Below are positions 51,701-58,784 of a stretch of 64,000 bases of DNA, piece after piece (the stretch's first letter is position 1; each line of letters opens with the position of its first letter). The stretch comes from Forficula auricularia. Its lineage: Eukaryota > Arthropoda > Insecta > Dermaptera > Forficulidae. Made by a program: the position numbers and the translations under genes. The notes beneath the pieces were generated by a model. That model was not told the origin of the DNA. It saw only the letters and a program-made list of their open reading frames with translations, and made no database searches. The stretch covers positions 620,001 through 684,000 of the forward strand of contig JALMQS010000852.1 in NCBI GenBank assembly GCA_024734495.1, given 5' to 3'.

Positions 51701-52011
51701 GACAACCTGGTGGACAAATTTTGCTAAATCAGGGTAATTGTTAAACTTAATATGAAATTAGATATAGAATTGTAGAATGGAATAATTTTAAAGAATTTTC
51801 TAATTACAAAATTTATTTTGTTAAATCAGGAGATCCTAACTCGCCGTGGTCAGAGAAATTGGGGGTCGTTTGGAGGCCAATCACTAAACAGTCCAAATGC
51901 TATCTACAAATCGATAGAACCCCGTCTATGAAGGAAAATGTATTGGAAGACGAAGTGCAATTTTGGGATAAGTTTTATGATTATTTGCTGACACCTCAAT
52001 CGAAAATATAG
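30785..52011 (+). CDS. Carboxylesterase gene C, ten exons, frame broken at last junction
   Basis: Diverged paralogue of gene B with the same exon plan: 30785-30928, 37515-37652, 39065-39239, 39313-39498, 43645-43841, 43912-44074, 46596-46780, 50018-50171, 51598-51733, 51830-52011. Motifs: QGIRYAKPPIG, EDCLFLNV, HGGAN (oxyanion hole), GESTG (Ser nucleophile; Thr where gene B has Ala), Glu in VCSAEG, His in GSCHTDELAYVF. Phases agree until the last intron, where GT and AG borders leave one base too many: the join gives a stop a few codons on (after NFAKSG), losing about 60 residues. With one base fewer the total would be 552 residues, as expected. So this is a pseudogene, a sequence error, or a gene using an unusual acceptor. 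A 5' non-coding exon is likely (TTTTTTCAG six bases before the Met). AATAAA is at 52013. Introns 1, 4, 6 and 7 are swollen by transposons. Confidence 0.85.
30929..31464. other. Gene C intron 1, first part
   Basis: No gene. A frame near 31300-31410 resembles a LINE remnant, on the minus strand (LKACSRSINNS is the + reading), but is too short to name. Confidence 0.35.
31465..31870. mobile_element. Foldback MITE in gene C intron 1
   Basis: Inverted arms of about 175 bases (TTAGCTCAATTAGAACTCGA and its reverse complement near 31740; TCGAGTCCCATTAGATATTA and its reverse complement near 31830) around a short A+T-rich centre. Confidence 0.7.
31978..34115 (+). mobile_element. Helentron-like satellite element, copy 3 (intron 1 of gene C)
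   Basis: ACTTTATCCAATGCAAAGCA start, core, about six 118-bp units (32734-33400), palindrome centred near 33610, and 3' hairpin GCAACGATCCGTTGC at 34096-34110. The units here are uniform rather than alternating, and one base shorter on average than in copy 1. Open frames across the units (about 33040-33370) are periodic artefacts. Confidence 0.75.
34116..36007. other. Unassigned part of gene C intron 1
   Basis: A+T-rich; no gene supported. At about 34650-34700 the minus strand has CTGAGGA, a GG/CC stem and GAAA, a possible further hammerhead-like remnant of weak quality. Confidence 0.35.
36008..36160. mobile_element. Foldback element related to 10292-10552
   Basis: The arms AATCATAAGAGAGTGTCATC and reverse complement, with GATCCGATGGAATGGATTAT inside, match the 10.3-kb foldback, but the tRNA-like centre is replaced by a T-rich loop. 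Confidence 0.65.
36437..37140 (+). mobile_element. Helentron-like element (ACTTTACC family), nearly full copy
   Basis: It runs from ACTTTTCCATACAGGGTATG to CACATCAGAACACGTCAGCT, with the AAAACGGCTGAAACTATTTT core, GTCTGTCTGGTTGTCTGG run and two minisatellite units. A second, truncated copy starts four bases later (37144-37472): head-to-tail insertion. Confidence 0.7.
37144..37472 (+). mobile_element. Helentron-like element, truncated tandem copy
   Basis: It starts ACTTTATCATACAGGGAATG and stops at GTTCATTGAGATTAAGAACT, about 40 bases before the exon 2 acceptor of gene C. Confidence 0.65.
37960..38955. mobile_element. GCCGAGAGTAGC foldback split by a LINE
   Basis: Left arm at 37965-38030 (GAAGGAGAGAATAAAAGAGT) and right arm at 38770-38955 (ending ACTCTCGGCAAAAAAG) belong to the foldback at 58475. 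A LINE 3' fragment lies between them. Confidence 0.6.
38036..38735 (-). pseudogene. Non-LTR retrotransposon 3' fragment in gene C intron 2
   Basis: The minus strand is open for 197 residues: LGVTLGSDLSWNDHI, then YKAQIRPCLEYGSHLW, then AIKLIGDP and DWNSLP. This is the C-terminal thumb/linker region of a Jockey/CR1-like reverse transcriptase. A 3' UTR follows, ending in an A-run (T-run at 38028-38040 on +). The frame is intact where present, so the insertion may be fairly recent; the 5' part is missing, as is usual for LINEs. Confidence 0.8.
39499..39954. other. Gene C intron 4, first part
   Basis: No gene or recognised repeat. Confidence 0.35.
39955..40240. mobile_element. Penelope-type foldback element
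   Basis: Inverted arms around ATATATTTTATGAGTTTTAT and its partner near 40135. The centre keeps CTCCTGAAAATTGATAATCT and GAAATATATATCGAGG, a decayed hammerhead-like motif. Confidence 0.55.
40280..41160 (+). pseudogene. Penelope-like element 3' end with GIY-YIG endonuclease
   Basis: The frame from 40349 has KSGVYKLTCDN and AIYIGQAGRS, the GIY-YIG nuclease signature of Penelope-like retroelements. A one-base shift near 40545 is followed by the remaining C-terminal part (ERAFNSLNRS to KKNTIIDYIL, stop at about 40803). The 3' non-coding part holds a hammerhead-like motif (41022-41075) and ends near GAAACCTACC. The reverse transcriptase part is absent. It lies in intron 4 of gene C. Confidence 0.75.
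41022..41075 (+). ncRNA. Hammerhead-ribozyme-like motif, best copy
   Basis: TGCTC, CTGACGA (41028-41034), stem GGGT/ACCC, GAAA (41049-41052), TATATATATC ending at 41062, then GAGATT. CTC/GAG form stem I and the ATC triplet is a permitted cleavage site. One U lies unpaired between CTGACGA and stem II. It sits where Penelope-like terminal repeats are known to carry hammerheads. Confidence 0.5.
41390..41670 (-). pseudogene. LINE C-terminal fragment
   Basis: The minus strand encodes WIPRDITRPVGRLPIRWADS and a WTTLARDR ending, the PRG.P..RW.DD ... W...A.DR pattern found at the C-terminus of RTE-like elements. A stop follows. Confidence 0.6.
41800..41866 (+). mobile_element. ACTTTACC-family 3' end fragment
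   Basis: TGTATGGTAAAGTCATGTAG followed by TGGCCATATCAG matches the family 3' end. Decayed. Confidence 0.5.
41867..42366. other. Unassigned part of gene C intron 4
   Basis: Two similar stretches (about 42090-42135 and 42255-42300: TTGTGGGAGTTGAAACAGGA and TTTATGAGTTGAAAGAGAGA, each followed by GTTTTTCGAATTT) suggest an old ~165-bp tandem repeat. No gene. Confidence 0.35.
42375..43343. mobile_element. Non-autonomous hAT element carrying a second hAT
   Basis: The ends are CAGTGTTCCGCAAACTT and its near reverse complement (TTGCGGAACACTG). ATCTAAAG (42367-42374) and ATCTAAAC (43344-43351) are the 8-bp target copies. No transposase. Confidence 0.8.
42434..43002. mobile_element. Nested hAT element
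   Basis: The ends are CAGGCTTGTCCAAAC and GGCTGGACACCCCTG. Perfect TTTTAGAG copies flank it at 42426-42433 and 43003-43010. GTGGCCC motifs lie near both ends. 569 bp, no coding. Confidence 0.8.
44587..44900 (+). mobile_element. Internally deleted Helentron-like element in intron 6 of gene C
   Basis: ACTTTACCATACAGGGTATA is joined directly to AATTGTTTTGTCAAAATGTC, one minisatellite unit follows, and it ends TCAGAACACGTCAGCTTATT. Confidence 0.65.
44901..45340. other. Unassigned part of gene C intron 6
   Basis: A+T-rich; nothing recognised. Confidence 0.35.
45347..46493. mobile_element. 1.1-kb foldback element in intron 6 of gene C
   Basis: TTTAAGGGTCAATCCATTTA and GGATTGACGCTTAAA are inverted ends. 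The arms extend more than 350 bases (GTATACATTATTTTAATTTC near 45753 mirrors GAAATTAAAATAATGTATAC near 46178). No ORF. Confidence 0.75.
47627..47728. mobile_element. 100-bp hairpin MITE
   Basis: AAATCACACATGATTAATTA and its exact reverse complement enclose an A+T loop. Confidence 0.65.
47746..47955 (+). mobile_element. Helentron-like 5' fragment
   Basis: It starts ACTTTACCATACAGAGTATG and breaks off at GTCAAAATGTCTACT. Confidence 0.6.
48307..48472. mobile_element. CCGAGG-end MITE, copy 3 (inverted relative to copy 1)
   Basis: CGAGGGTGAACCGCGACCTA start, ATCGCGGATCACCCCTCGG end, with ACTTCCAAATATTTCCAAGT-type minisatellite between. Target copies not clear. Confidence 0.65.
48660..49112. mobile_element. 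Foldback element with tRNA-like sequence in both arms
   Basis: The right arm reads GTGGCCGAGAGGATAAGAG (A-box-like) and CCCGGGTTCGAATCCCGG (B-box stem-loop); the left arm is its inverted copy (CCGGGATCCGAACCCGGGAT). The outer arms (AAAGATTTTTATATTATA) also pair. The inner part resembles a tRNA with a long variable arm but is not a functional tRNA. It lies in intron 7 of gene C. Confidence 0.65.
49113..49700. other. Unassigned, with an element end
   Basis: The stretch near 49345-49425 (AGGCGCCGAAACCAGGAGGC, then a C-run) looks like a GC-rich transposon end, unnamed. The rest is A+T-rich. Confidence 0.35.
49706..49968. mobile_element. Foldback element
   Basis: The left arm GTTGTTATAGGGAAATAAGG mirrors the right arm ending CCTTATTTCCTATAACAAC. 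The inner part has GTCAACTTTGTTGACTTCTT and its partner GAAGAAGTCAACAAAGTTGA. Confidence 0.7.
50375..50665. mobile_element. Foldback MITE in intron 8 of gene C
   Basis: AGAATGGAAGTTTT and AAAACTTCCATTCT face each other; outer arms include ATAAAGATTTATTGACTTA and its partner near 50620. Confidence 0.65.
50880..51515. mobile_element. Foldback element with ~230-base arms, intron 8 of gene C
   Basis: GAAGTTAATTTTCTCATTAA at the left and AATCAGAAAATTAACTTC at the right; inner arms include ATATCAAACACTGATATGGA and its partner. The short frames on either strand are mirror images and do not encode a recognised protein. Confidence 0.7.
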
Positions 52012-52087
52012 GAATAAATGAGGACATGATTTGCAAATTTCGATGTTTCTATTTTTACTTAAATTGATTTCTATATCTCTGTTTGGG

Positions 52088-52735
52088 GATTCTACGGTAA
52101 CTGTGGCGCAGCGATCTGACGATTGATTATTGTGGTACTCACCAAAATAAGAGGAAAATGAAGAATACCATTTTCGAGATTTCGCTTAATTTTCGAGATA
52201 TCGAGTTTAAAAAATACTGTTTTTTTTTTTTATTTTAATTTTCAATTGTTTTTTTATAGAAACCACGGAAACCGTAGTATCACGGGTTCAGTTCTATTCA
52301 TCATCTCGGTTCATTTAGATAAAAAAATGGGTTTCCGAACAAACTTTGAAAGCCCGAAATGAAAAAAACGAGCCGAACTGATCCGAACTGAATATATCTT
52401 AACCGAGCCGTCAACAACTTTTACATATTCGAATTTTTTGGGCATTTACTAATTATTTTTTTAAATTAATATTCATTTTCTAAAAGAATCCGTAGTCAGT
52501 AGCGGCGACACACTGAACCCGTATTACTACGGTTTCCGTGGTTTCTATAAAAAAAAACAAATAAAAAATAAAATAAAATAAATAAATAAAAAAACAGTAT
52601 TTTTTAAACTCGATATCTCGAAAACTAAACAAAATCTTTAAAAATGGTATTCTTCATTTTAGGCTTATTTTGGTGAGTATTATAAGAATCCATCGTCAGA
52701 TCGCGGGGCCACAGTTATCGTAGAATTGCCCTTTG
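52088..52735. mobile_element. Foldback element downstream of gene C
   Basis: TCTACGGTAACTGTGGC and GCCACAGTTATCGTAGA are the ends. The inner arms GAAACCACGGAAACCGTAGT and ACTACGGTTTCCGTGGTTTC match exactly. Confidence 0.75.
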
Positions 52736-53199
52736 TTTTGGTAGAATTGTGTAATCGAATTTTTTCTTACTTCTGTTAAATTTCATAGATAAACGTACAT
52801 ATATGCGATGTCAATAGAATATTTCATCAATTAAATAAATAAATAAATAAATCTTTATTACTCGGCCTGCTTAGAGGAACAAGGAATTAAAGAGAATAAA
52901 TATGATAAAACTTTAAAAAATATAATGTAAACAATACAAAGAAATTTCACGGCTTATAAGATAATATTTATTTATAAGTAAAAGAGAATATTCTATACTC
53001 TTTTGTTTGGTTCCTCATCCAAAACTCATATAAAAACGTTTAAAGACAAATAGAATATTCTACGACTACGATTCTATTGACACTACAATAGTTCATCAAT
53101 CCAGGAATTAATAAATAAAAAAGTATTTAAAAAAATTCTAATAAATTCTTATCTCTAATGAAAAGTGACAAATCTCATTATATCAATAATTAATTAATC
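52736..53199. other. Spacer with LINE-like tail
   Basis: AAATAAATAAATAAATC followed by TTTATTACTCGGCCTGCTTA (52835-52870) looks like an inverted LINE 3' tail. No coding sequence attached. Confidence 0.4.
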
Positions 53200-53495
53200 A
53201 AGTAAAGGGTGTGTGGTTTCACAGTGAATGAAATAAAACTCAGGGATGTTTATACAAACTCAATATATTTCGGATTATTATAGTCCATCATCAGGAGTTT
53301 ACAGATTGAAAACTAGTAATATTTGAACATGTGATCGCAAAATATAACATCTAAATTTATTTACATGTTCAAATATTATTGGTTTTTAATCTGTAAATTC
53401 CTGATGATGGACTGATAATCCGAAATATATTGAGTTTGTATAAACCTCTTTGAGTTTTGTTTTATTCACTGTGAAACTACACACCCTTTACTATT
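53200..53495. mobile_element. Penelope-type foldback with hammerhead-like motif in both arms
   Basis: The arms AGTAAAGGGTGTGTGGTTTC and CTACACACCCTTTACT are inverted. The right arm has CTGATGA (53401), stem GGA/TCC, GAAA (53422), TATATT, then GAGTTT, which could pair with an AAATTC-type 5' strand. The left arm carries the same on the minus strand (53302-53252). Confidence 0.7.
53390..53440 (+). ncRNA. Hammerhead-ribozyme-like motif
   Basis: CTGATGATGG, CTGATAATCC (stem II), GAAATATATT and GAGTTT in order. Stem I is CTC/GAG-like in the minus-arm copy (AAACTC/GAGTTT, six pairs) but has one mismatch here (AAATTC). Confidence 0.4.
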
Positions 53496-54174
53496 AATTA
53501 ATATCATGTTTCACCTAAAACCTACACCACTTTCTCTAAGTAAAATATCAATAAAAAGAAAATTGAGTTATTCACTTTTAAATGGACTTATATTTTAAAG
53601 TATTTTTTTATTTATTTATTTTTATTTCCATTGCATAAGTACAACAATAAAATCAGAGTTTGTAGTAATGGAATTTTTGTTTTTTGAAAAAACCATAATA
53701 AAACTCTCATTAATAAATAGAAAAAATATTGTCCTGATTTTTTTTCAAATAGATTCTTCTACTATCGGCAAAATGAACTTTTAAATAAAATTGTTTTTTT
53801 TTGGGGGGGGGGAGGTGTAGTGGATAATTTGCAAATCACGTCCTCGTTTAATATATACCTATAATACTAATTTATATAGAAATGTATTTAGTTTATTATA
53901 AGTAAAGGTATCGCACCACAGTAGTGGAGACCAAGTACGGTAGTGCCTTAGTACGGTTGTGACAGAGGTAATATTGAAACTTTCAGGGGCCTATATTATA
54001 TTTTAATGATCAAAAGTAACTATTTTCATTCGATTTCTTTTAATAATTATTGTTGTATGTGTACAGATAGATTAATGAGTAGTGTGTTGCCACGTTATAA
54101 GTTAAACTTAGTAGTTAAATAGCAGTGATTACATTGTAAGTAGATTATTTTGTTTTATCATGGCGATTGTTTTT
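53496..54174. other. Unassigned spacer
   Basis: A G-run at 53803-53812; otherwise A+T-rich with no supported gene. Confidence 0.35.
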
Positions 54175-55062
54175 ACTTTATCCAATGCAAAGCATGGGTA
54201 AAGTATTGTAATCGCTCTCGGGGCAAGCGGGGCTTCAAAGGGTCCTCAGGTAAAGACTACGGAACCCATGGACTCAATTAAAGTCACAAATTGTAGTATT
54301 CAATTAGGTTGAATTTTAGCACGTGACGGTTTTGCCAAAAATTACATGGGGTCTCGTCGAGAGGCCAAAAAGTGCGATTTTTTCATTTAGTGCGTGCGGA
54401 TGTATGTATGTATGGATGGATGTATGTATGTTATCGTTTTTTTGGCCCACGATTTTTTCCACACCGTTGCACCGATTGAAATGAAATTGAAAAACCTACC
54501 ATTAGTTTAACAAAATGAAGCGCTGATTAGTTTTTGGTACATATCGGCCCACAAACATTAGTACTTTATTTCAGTACTTTTTTAGTTTTTTCTAAATATC
54601 TTGAAAATGACTTAACCAATTTTGATGAAATTTAATATCCTAATTAAGTACCTTGGGGACCACAAAAAAGGTAAAATAAAGTTTTTAGTAAAATTATATT
54701 TTAAAGTACTTTTACTCTAGAGTAAGATGAGTACTTTTTTAATTTAAATTTTTTAAAATTTATTCATTTGAAAGTTTTAATATAGCTCATTTAGCCTTGC
54801 TTAAGTAAGAATGGATAGGCTTCTCTCTGTGAAATGCTAAAAATTTGGGAGGAATTTTTATAAGTAACCATAGCAACTGCGTTGTTTTCTTATCCGTTAC
54901 CTTTGCTGAAGACATAGAGAAATCGATTTTAAACCAAAAATAGCGATTGATTCTCATCTAGTACTTGAGGAATAACCATTCTATATTGGATTTTTGACGT
55001 TTCGGTTTTATTAATATTTCAAATGAATTTGGATAAAGTTTAGCAACGATCCGTTGCAGTTT
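54175..55062 (+). mobile_element. Helentron-like satellite element, copy 4 (single unit)
   Basis: ACTTTATCCAATGCAAAGCA start, full core, only about one satellite unit (54903-55010), no palindrome, and the 3' hairpin GCAACGATCCGTTGC at 55043-55057. This shows the short form of the family. Confidence 0.75.
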
Positions 55063-55339
55063 ATTTTTACAAAAGAGGGAGGTGGGTACGTTTGTGACAC
55101 AAGTAAATTTCATCATCATTATCAATTTGTTAAGAACTGGCCAGTAGGATCGATTGGGACAGCAAACCCTTCAGGCTGGATGCAGGATGCATCGTTTCTA
55201 GTATTTTTCGGACATTTTAAGAAATACTCTAACGTTTCTCCAACGCATAGCCTTACTAGTGCTGGATAACCATTCATCATATTTTCACATAAATACATTG
55301 GTTTTTATAAAGAAAATGGAATTACTTTGATTGAAAAGT
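55063..55339. other. Unassigned spacer
   Basis: The + frame from the element end to 55269 has no recognised product. Confidence 0.35.
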
Positions 55340-55695
55340 TTTTGTTTACCCGAGAGTAGCAGAGTTGTTGATTCACAATGAGAAACAAAGTTGTCCTCTG
55401 CTTGATGCAATAAACATACACACATATATTTCGATTGAGAGAGTTCTAAGCTGACCACCAGTGACGAAAGAACACCAAATTTGCAATATCCATACAATAT
55501 TGACTCCATGAAAAACATTTATAATTAAAAAAAGATTGATGATGAAGACCAAGTCTTCGAAACTATAGTCTTAAACAAATAAATAATATATATACAGATA
55601 TATCATCTCGATATATATGTGTGTATGTTTATTTGCATCAAGCAGAGGACAACCTCTTTGTTTCTCTTTGAGAATTACTTTGCTTTCGTTCCTAC
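55340..55695. mobile_element. Foldback element, CCGAGAGTAGC type
   Basis: The left arm CCGAGAGTAGCAGAGTTGTT to TATATATTTCGATTGAGAG mirrors the right arm TCTCGATATATATGTGTG to AGAATT. The centre at 55540-55585 has TTGATGA, stem GAAGACC/GTCTTC, GAAA, CTATAGTC: a hammerhead-like motif with the first core base changed from C to T. Confidence 0.65.
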
Positions 55696-55958
55696 CACAC
55701 TGCTCACACAAGCTACATCCCTCTTAGATCGATCTGATTTGGGCCATTAAAAAAAGCCATAAATAATGCTTGTTATGGATGATGGATGTATATATAAATA
55801 TATATTTATTTCAATTTTATGATTTTGATATAAGATTTATTAATATTTGATAATTACTTAAATTTATTTAGTTAAACTTTTTGTCTGATCCCAATATGAA
55901 GGCTGTTATAATAACTAAAGATACTACAGTGCCTTATTAGTTATAAGTTATTTAAGTA

Positions 55959-56453
55959 CACTACGGTGTAAAAAAATCGACCCACTAATAAAAACTTTAT
56001 TAAATAGCAAATTATTTTAAAAATTTTTACGAATATTCATATAATTTGTTCCATTAACTCTTAAATTAACATATTCAATAAATATTGTTGATAATTTTTG
56101 AATTTTATAAAAAAATAAGTGAAATTAAATTAAAAGATACAATTACAAATTATCATACTTTTTTAATATCACTTTAAATTTAAACAAAATTTTAATAAAA
56201 GATCAAATTCCATTTGAAATATCAATAAAATGAATAATTTTGAATTAAAGATAAAATATACAAAATGTATATTTCTGAAGTTCAAGCATTTCAAATTGTG
56301 TGCCTAATTAATCAAGAGCTAAGTCAACAAGTGGCAATTTCACTTGCAATAAGCAATAATTTCAATAATGTATGGTTCCTTGTAAAAAAATTAAAAATTA
56401 TTAACTATTTAATAAAGTTTTTATTGGTGGATCGATTTTTTTGCACTTCAGTG
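55959..56453 (+). mobile_element. Tc1-like deletion derivative
   Basis: TA, then CACTACGGTGTAAAAAAATC; at the right GATTTTTTTGCACTTCAGTG, then TA (56454-56455). The terminal inverted repeats extend over 45 bases. The frame from 56265 begins MYISEVQAFQIVCLI and SQQVAISLAISNN, the helix-turn-helix of a Tc1-type transposase, then runs into the 3' repeat. The catalytic domain is deleted. Confidence 0.7.
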
Positions 56454-56584
56454 TATTTTCAGTTTTTATTTCTTTTGAAAAATAAATGTTATATTTTTCC
56501 AAAAGATTATGTTATATTATGTAAGTTATTATTTGCAATAAAAGTGATTTTATACCAGATTTTGTTTTAAATAACAAAAGAAAA

Positions 56585-56650
56585 TAAGCTGATGTGGCCA
56601 TCCACGTGACTTTACCATATATCTAGCCCTTCTCTTATATTTAATATTTA
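56585..56650 (-). mobile_element. ACTTTACC-family 3' end fragment
   Basis: AAGCTGATGTGGCCATCCAC followed by GTGACTTTACCATAT, then TCTCTTATATTTAA: inverted 3' end only. Confidence 0.55.
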
Positions 56651-57479
56651 ATTTAATAATTTTTTATCATTTACAAACCTCTCCTACACCTTAATTCGTC
56701 GAGGTCAAAAATTTAAATTAAGATATAATATTATTTTTAAATGAATATATTTAAATCTCATTGAGTAAGAATGCCTACCGTAGTCCTGACTTGTCGACGG
56801 CTTGAACTGATGGGTCAAGATGTCTCCGCTCTACACAAAACAACCCCACATTTTCAGCTAAAAAGAAAAGAAACACACACATTAATAAATAATAAAAAAT
56901 AAAATTGTATTATATGGAACATATCATCGAAAAATGAATCATTTAAATGCTCTATGTAAAATGAAGTTTAGATAGTAGCGAATCACTTTTGCAAACACTC
57001 AATTATTTAAGAGTAAAATAAATTATGAAATTAATATAATATATTCACCTAAAGCTTTTTTGAGTGAATACACCTAGAACACTTGGCATAAACATTAGTA
57101 GCAAGCCCCCCCCCTTTTACTACATACTAATTTAGTCATCAAGACGTATGTAGTAAACGAAATAGATCCCTTTAATTCGCGGAAAATTCAAATTTTATTT
57201 CATCCAAATCAAATTCTTATAATTTGAAATATCAGAGTAAAATTCGAATTCTTATAATCGGACTTCGAGAGAGCCTGAAGACGTATGTATCAGTGAGAGT
57301 GGCCTTGATTTTTTGGAATACGGATAGAACGAGAGACCAGGGCGAGCTGAAAGAAAAAGATCCTACCTAACATTTCCACTTGCCTCATCTACCATATACA
57401 AGACTAACATAAATTATAAATACCATGTTCATAATTCAGTGTGTTTACCAGTTAGAGGGAAAAAGTGAAAAACCTTATT

Positions 57480-58070
57480 AGGCAAGTGGTTAAATATATG
57501 AGAAAAAGAACGTAAGTGCACCGTCTCCGCCAACCGGCCGGCAGAGCCCTCGTGCCCCTAGCCACAAGGCAGCCGCTCTTCTTCCTTAGGCTAGTCCAGA
57601 GGAAGCAACGGACAACCTTCTGGTCTTCGTTCTAGTCCATAGAGCCACCTCAAACCCGCCCTCAAAGACACAAAGTCACCAGGCTCCCATTACCACCCCA
57701 TTGTTCCATTTGAACAAGGCGTCAAGCGACGACTTTTCGGTAAGACACAAAACATGCAAGCACATGCAAGATGAACCTGGACCTCGATCTTTAGAAATCC
57801 GATCGAATCGGTCACTTCCCTCGTGACTCGTTCATGGGTCCAACAAATGGGTGGCGTCGATTTTAGCTCTCTTGCGGGTCTTAATACTAAAATAAGCTTA
57901 AAACTAAATTGAAGGCCACAAGAGAGGGAAACACATCATAAAATATCCCTAAGAGGCCTAAGATAGACGACACCGCATTTGCTGTCTCCAGGAAGGAAAT
58001 CAAAGGGAAGAGTGCAGGTCCCCGACAGAGAGAGAGAGAGCGTCATCGTTGGCATGGCATATCATCCCAC
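57480..58070. other. GC-richer block of unknown nature
   Basis: Unlike its A+T-rich surroundings, this stretch has about even base composition, with CCGCCAACCGGCCGGCAGAG and a short GA run (58026-58040). All frames carry stops. It may be a retroelement or an exon remnant; no family recognised. Confidence 0.35.
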
Positions 58071-58474
58071 CCTCCCTCTAAACTACTGCATTCTACATCT
58101 ACTAAAACTGTGAATTTAATTTTTAATATTCTCGAATCTGATATTAAAATAGCAATGAATCCCTTCGGTGTGTCGAGGCGATGAAACCTGAAAATCCCTA
58201 TGCAAAATTCTAATAAATTCTCACTCTGTGAATGGTTCCCTTGCTGCTTCACTACAGATGAAGATGAAATTGGGATCTGAAAATTCCTAATCTGATTTTC
58301 TTTTACGTTAAAAATGGAATAATTTCAAGAAAAAAATTATTGAAAAATGAAATGATTAGAGTGATTTTAATTTATTTTTGATATTAAGAATTACAAAAAA
58401 TTGAAGAATAAAATAAAATGAAAATCAATTAAGTTTAAGTGTGATTGAGATTCAATTTGAGCTAAAATTGCATT

Positions 58475-58784
58475 AAATTGAAAGTTTTTGCCGAGAGTAG
58501 CAGAATTTTTATATATTGAAGGAGACAATAAAAGAGTGTGTCTTCTGCTGGAATTATAAATTTTATTTATTTATAACGAGACTATAGTTTCGAAGGCTTT
58601 GCCTTCTTCATCAGTCTATTACAATGTATTCACAGGAATTAATTTATGAATTAATAAATTAATTCCGTAATACATTGTAATAGACTGATGAAGAAGGCAA
58701 AGCCTTCGAAACTATAGTCTCGTTATAAATAAATAAAATTTATAATTCCAGCAGAAGACATCACTCTTTATTGTCTCCTTCAAT
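58475..58784. mobile_element. Foldback element, GCCGAGAGTAGC type, best copy
   Basis: AAAATTGCATT flanks it at 58464-58474 and 58785-58795. The arms include GAAGGAGACAATAAAAGAGT and TTTATAATTCCAGCAGAAGA with mirror copies. Each arm carries a hammerhead-like motif. Other copies or parts lie at 8921, 16915, 37960 and 55340. Confidence 0.75.
58675..58728 (+). ncRNA. Hammerhead-ribozyme-like motif, GTC cleavage triplet
   Basis: CTGATGA (58685-58691), perfect stem GAAGGC-AAA-GCCTTC, GAAA (58708-58711), ACTATAGT palindrome as stem III, GTC ending at 58719. One A lies unpaired before stem II and stem I is short. The mirror copy is on the minus strand at 58620-58575. Confidence 0.4.

Noticed and set aside
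55054..55269. 71-residue + strand frame as a gene
   Set aside because: Its start overlaps the end of a Helentron-like element; no domain, no splice support.
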